Assembly: GCA_017634975.1 (NCBI GenBank)
Contig: JAGBMJ010000138.1
Location: forward strand, 1-64,000
Direction: 5' to 3'
Source: Lachnospiraceae bacterium
GTDB lineage: Bacteria; Bacillota; Clostridia; Lachnospirales; Lachnospiraceae
DNA length: 64,000 bases
Each line of letters begins with the position of its first letter. Positions within the stretch are counted from its first letter, which is position 1. This document shows, one piece after another, positions 61,522 through 64,000 of this stretch. The translations under genes and the position numbers were made by a program. Below the pieces are notes generated by a model, which saw only the letters and a program-made list of their open reading frames with translations, was not told where the DNA came from and searched no databases.

Positions 61522-61550
61522 TTGACATTAGATAACAATTCTTGTATATT
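61522..61550 (+). promoter_or_regulatory. Promoter of the GntR operon
   Basis: TTGACA at 61522-61527 and TATATT at 61545-61550 with a 17-bp spacer. Confidence 0.75.
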
Positions 61551-61583
61551 ATGTATTACAACAAGCAATACAAAGAATACAAG
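61541..61583. promoter_or_regulatory. Double dyad operator overlapping the GntR promoter
   Basis: CTTGTAT (61541-61547) and ATACAAG (61577-61583) are exact complements, and TGTATT (61552-61557) with AATACA (61567-61572) form a second pair on exactly the same centre (61562). The site covers the -10 box and start of transcription. It is probably where the YtrA-type GntR protein encoded just downstream represses its own operon. Confidence 0.7.
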
Positions 61584-61626
61584 CGATACAGTTGAGACAA
61601 AGATAGAAATACAGAAAGGTGGCAGT

Positions 61627-61704
61627 ATGGAATTTGCGAGAGTCGGAGCGGGGCAGATCGCGTTGCTGGCAGTGGGAACGATCCTGTGGGAGGTGAGTGC
61701 ATGA
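61627..61704 (+). CDS. 25-residue leader peptide coupled to the GntR gene
   Basis: ATG at 61627 follows AAAGGTGG and opens a 25-codon frame (MEFARVGAGQIALLAVGTIL then WEVSA). It is hydrophobic in the middle and could be a single membrane helix. Its TGA overlaps the ATG of the GntR gene (ATGA), and its last codons contain that gene's ribosome site. This suggests coupled translation. Whether the peptide has a role of its own is unknown. Confidence 0.5.
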   Translation: MEFARVGAGQIALLAVGTILWEVSA

Positions 61705-62063
61705 TCATCCGGATCGATGAATTATCGGATGTGCCGATCTATCAACAGATACGAAACCAGATCGTGATGGGAATCTCCGGAGGAGAGCTGGGCGCCGGGG
61801 AGCAATTGCCGACGGTACGGGCGCTTGCGTTGGAGATGGGGATCAATACCATGACGGTGAGCAAGGCGTATCAGCTGCTCAAGACGGAAGGTTACATTAT
61901 GACCGATCGGAAGAACGGAGCCAGAGTGCGGACAACGATCGATAAACAGGCGAGCATACCGGAGACAAACAAAGCGGAACTGCGTCGGATCGTTTCGGAA
62001 GCACACATATCGGGCGTACCGAAAGAAGAGATCCTTCGGCTGGTGGAAGAGTATTACCGATAA
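61701..62063 (+). CDS. GntR-family regulator, YtrA subfamily
   Basis: A 120-residue protein. The winged helix (residues 1-75) reads PIYQQIRNQIVMGISGGEL, then QLPTVRALALEMGINTMTV and AYQLLKTEGYI, the standard GntR pattern. There is only a short helical tail of about 40 residues, as in YtrA, instead of an effector domain. YtrA proteins repress operons for membrane transporters or envelope stress. The ATG at 61701 follows GGGAGGTGAG. The membrane protein gene follows after 18 nt. Confidence 0.9.
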   Translation: MIIRIDELSDVPIYQQIRNQIVMGISGGELGAGEQLPTVRALALEMGINTMTVSKAYQLLKTEGYIMTDRKNGARVRTTIDKQASIPETNKAELRRIVSEAHISGVPKEEILRLVEEYYR

Positions 62064-62081
62064 CGTATGGAGGGAGAAGAG

Positions 62082-63491
62082 ATGTCACTGTATATGGGAT
62101 GGATCATGTTTCTTTGCATTGTTCCGACATTGCTGATCTGCTTCGGGCAGATCTATCCGAAGAACTGGAAAGAAAAGAAGCTGATCTTTGGTGTAAAGAA
62201 CAGAAAAGAGTTTCAGGAAGGAGAGGCAGAGGAGACGATCAATGGAATCGTAAATAAATATCGCGGGTATGCACGCAGCATTGTTGCGGCCGGATGCGTG
62301 ATCGCCGTGATCCTGTTGCTCCTGCGCAGCATCACATTACAGATCAGCCTGTGGACGGCGTTTATTCTGCTTGCGATCCTGGCGATCAATATTCCCTATA
62401 TGCTTGGCAATAAAGAGATGAAGTCGCTGAAACGCGCTCTGGGCCTTGGTGGGAAAGGAAAAATCAGCTACACGGATCTTTCGAATGCCGGTGCCGTACA
62501 TGCACTTCGTCCGGTGCGGATCTGGATCCCGACGATCTGCAGTGTGGCTTTGGTCCTGCTCGCATTTATTATGGATCGGAAGGCAATCGGGAAAGCAGCG
62601 GTAGCCGGAACCTATATGATGACGATCATCATGGCGACGTATAGCGTATGCAATCTGTTGTTTCTGCTGATGTCCTATGTGTTTGACGGTATGAAAAACG
62701 AAGTGATCTCGGCAGACAGCGATGTGAATGCGAATTATAACCGCGCAAAGAAGAAAAATATGGCAGATATGCTCGTGTGGTATGCTTGGGTGATGTTTGG
62801 GCTGATGGCCTGTCTGTTATTATCCTTTGTATTCATCGATTCCGATCTGCTCTTTATGATCGCCATCGGCATTTATATGGGAATGATCATGCTGGGCGCT
62901 GCGTTGTTTGTGGCGAGAGAGAAAAAGATCGAGGCACGTTATGCAAAAGAAATGACGCTGCTTGCGGACGATGACGACCTGTGGATCGCGGGGACGATCT
63001 ATTATAATCCCAAAGACAAACGGCTGAATGTGGAAAAGCGTATGGGGGTGGGCGCAACCATTAATGTGGCACATCCGGCAGGGAAGGTGCTCTGTGCAGG
63101 GATCGTTCTCTTGATGATATATACGATCCTGACAATCGTCTGGATCGGGCAGATGGAAAGCACGCCCATCCGGCTGCGTGCGGAAGCGGATCAACTGGTC
63201 TGCCATCAGCTCAAAGATGATTACGTGATCCCGTATACCGAGATCCAAAGCATGGAATGGGGAGAGAATATTACGGAGCATTCCCTGAAACGCGTGGCTG
63301 GTGTGGGGATGGAGCAGCTGTTGAAAGGTGATTTTTCCGTCGATGGGAGAAGCGGGTGCAAGGTATTCCTGGCACCGCAGGAAAAGGTGTTTATTAAGAT
63401 CACTACTTTGGACGGGACTGCTTATTATGTCAGCGGGGCGGACGCTGCTGAAACCAGAGAAGCATATGAGCATTTGATGAAGGCCTTATAA
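62082..63491 (+). CDS. DUF5808-type polytopic membrane protein with PH-like tail
   Basis: A 469-residue membrane protein with about eight to ten helices. After a DUF1648-like N-terminal half comes the conserved DDDDLWIAGTIYYNPKDKRL and VEKRMGVGATINVAHP, which matches DUF5808. After a further helix, the last 100 residues (IPYTEIQSMEWGE, FLAPQEKVFIKITTLDGTAYYVSG) resemble a bacterial PH-like domain. Such proteins accompany YtrA-type regulators. Function unknown, probably envelope homeostasis. GGAGGGAG supports the ATG at 62082 rather than 62067. Confidence 0.78.
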   Translation: MSLYMGWIMFLCIVPTLLICFGQIYPKNWKEKKLIFGVKNRKEFQEGEAEETINGIVNKYRGYARSIVAAGCVIAVILLLLRSITLQISLWTAFILLAILAINIPYMLGNKEMKSLKRALGLGGKGKISYTDLSNAGAVHALRPVRIWIPTICSVALVLLAFIMDRKAIGKAAVAGTYMMTIIMATYSVCNLLFLLMSYVFDGMKNEVISADSDVNANYNRAKKKNMADMLVWYAWVMFGLMACLLLSFVFIDSDLLFMIAIGIYMGMIMLGAALFVAREKKIEARYAKEMTLLADDDDLWIAGTIYYNPKDKRLNVEKRMGVGATINVAHPAGKVLCAGIVLLMIYTILTIVWIGQMESTPIRLRAEADQLVCHQLKDDYVIPYTEIQSMEWGENITEHSLKRVAGVGMEQLLKGDFSVDGRSGCKVFLAPQEKVFIKITTLDGTAYYVSGADAAETREAYEHLMKAL

Positions 63492-63505
63492 AATAGAGAT
63501 AAATA

Positions 63506-63564
63506 CCATTCGCCACAGAGATCGTGCAATTCACCACTTTTTCTGCAGAAGCTGCGGCGAATGG
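63506..63564. repeat. 9-bp inverted repeat with a 41-nt interior
   Basis: CCATTCGCC (63506-63514) and GGCGAATGG (63556-63564) are exact complements in the gap after the DUF5808-type gene. The interior includes TTCACC and CTGCAG-rich sequence. It may be a weak terminator region or part of a small repeat element. Confidence 0.45.
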
Positions 63565-63598
63565 ATATAATGTGCGGTGAGCAAAGGAAGGGGGATGT

Positions 63599-63658
63599 AT
63601 GGCGAAGGAGGCAAATGTGTTTTGTGAAGAATTGATGAAAATGGATGGCATGAGTTGA
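63599..63658 (+). CDS. 19-residue mini-ORF of doubtful status
   Basis: ATG at 63599 is preceded by AAGGAAGGGGG and opens a frame of 19 codons (MAKEANVFCEELMKMDGMS). Its stop overlaps the -35 box of the next promoter. TATAAT lies at 63566-63571, but no good -35 matches it. It could be a real leader peptide or the start of a lost regulator gene. Confidence 0.2.
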   Translation: MAKEANVFCEELMKMDGMS

Positions 63659-63683
63659 CAGTTTTGCATAGTTAACATAAAAT
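63655..63683 (+). promoter_or_regulatory. Promoter of the efflux adaptor gene
   Basis: TTGACA at 63655-63660 and TAAAAT at 63678-63683 with a 17-bp spacer. Confidence 0.7.
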
Positions 63684-63736
63684 GTAATATGTTTGGTTAT
63701 CAAAGGATATAAGAATTGTTATAGGAGGAGAAGAAG

Positions 63737-64000
63737 GTGGCAGAAGCAAATGGAAACGCAAAAAAGAAAAAGAAAAAAAAGTTTAAATGGGGCAAACTGA
63801 TCATCATCGTGCTGATCCTGTTTGCCGTGCTCATCGGCCTGGGCAGATGTGCGGCAGGCAAGGCGGCCGGAGCATTTACGCAGGATACGGCGCAGAAAAG
63901 AGATATCCGGACGTATCACAGTTTTACCGGTGTGGTGGAACCGGTCACCGAACAGAATGTACTGGCGGAAGTCACCGGTGTAAAAGTACTGGAAGTACTG
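63737..64000 (+). CDS. Efflux transporter adaptor (HlyD/MacA-like), N-terminal part
   Basis: The gene starts with GTG at 63737, 8 nt after AGGAGG (63723-63728), and runs off the window after 88 codons. A very basic cytoplasmic start (AKKKKKKKFKWGK) is followed by one membrane helix (LIIIVLILFAVLIGLG) and then KRDIRTYHSFTGVVEPVTEQNVLAEVTG, which matches the first strands of membrane-fusion proteins. In Firmicutes such adaptors work with MacB-type ABC transporters, whose genes would be expected beyond the window. Confidence 0.78.
   Translation, partial: MAEANGNAKKKKKKKFKWGKLIIIVLILFAVLIGLGRCAAGKAAGAFTQDTAQKRDIRTYHSFTGVVEPVTEQNVLAEVTGVKVLEVL

Noticed and set aside
61462-61704. A plus-strand frame through the large palindrome and GntR leader
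   Set aside because: Its first half is palindrome sequence. Only the last 25 codons, with their own ribosome site at 61615-61622, are plausible and are listed separately.

Overview
The window looks like a chromosome segment of an anaerobic, low-to-mid GC Firmicute, most likely a Lachnospiraceae-type Clostridium. This rests on gene content read by eye: butyrate formation by phosphate butyryltransferase and butyrate kinase, a class III fructose-bisphosphatase, a phosphoketolase, an [FeFe]-hydrogenase-like sensor, a secA-prfB pair, strong AGGAGG ribosome sites and sigma-A type promoters. No database search was possible, so the genus is left open.

Positions 1 to about 5.2 kb are an eroded mobile region. 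It holds a MobC-like mobilisation protein with no relaxase after it, a split ORF6N antirepressor-like gene behind two related palindromes, a frameshifted serine recombinase, fragments of an XRE regulator and of a GNAT acetyltransferase, and an AAA ATPase of the DUF4143 family. Positions 5.2-9.3 kb form a phosphate-response locus: a PhoP/PhoR-type two-component system and a Na+/phosphate cotransporter fused to a PhoU domain. Both transcription units are preceded by direct repeats that fit the Gram-positive Pho box. A second DUF4143 ATPase follows. Positions 10.7-17.3 kb hold small acquired-looking genes (three GNAT acetyltransferases, DinB, a LysR regulator with DUF1848, a radical SAM protein) and a complete-looking IS3-family element.

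From 17.5 kb the DNA reads as stable chromosome: an NhaC-type antiporter, VanZ, CysK, a large GH2 glycosidase, a ferredoxin/[FeFe]-hydrogenase/chemoreceptor fusion, YbaK, a nicotinamidase-PncB NAD-salvage pair, fructose-bisphosphatase III facing phosphoketolase, a VanX-type dipeptidase, a MoxR ATPase/vWA/leucine-rich module, tRNA-Val(GAC), a soluble chemoreceptor-like protein, a MraY-type transferase, a probable O-acetylation cluster (SGNH lipoprotein, DUF4358 lipoprotein, MBOAT, DHHW/AlgJ-like), a DUF4173-type membrane protein, a thioesterase and an M18 aminopeptidase. After these come ptb and buk, separated by trmL and an unknown membrane protein, then a SseB-macro fusion, secA-prfB, a minus-strand operon of three envelope proteins, a GH25 muramidase, a GntR regulator with a DUF5808-type membrane protein, and the start of an efflux adaptor that runs off the window.

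Points most worth a second look are the hydrogenase-chemoreceptor fusion, the paired Pho boxes, a dispersed family of palindromes with a GGGACGG core (two of the four copies with arms of 17-18 bp), the co-centred double dyad plus 25-codon leader peptide at the GntR gene, the MoxR/vWA/leucine-rich module with its 17-nt tandem repeat, and an RF2 gene without the usual frameshift. No CRISPR array, rRNA or replication origin was seen.
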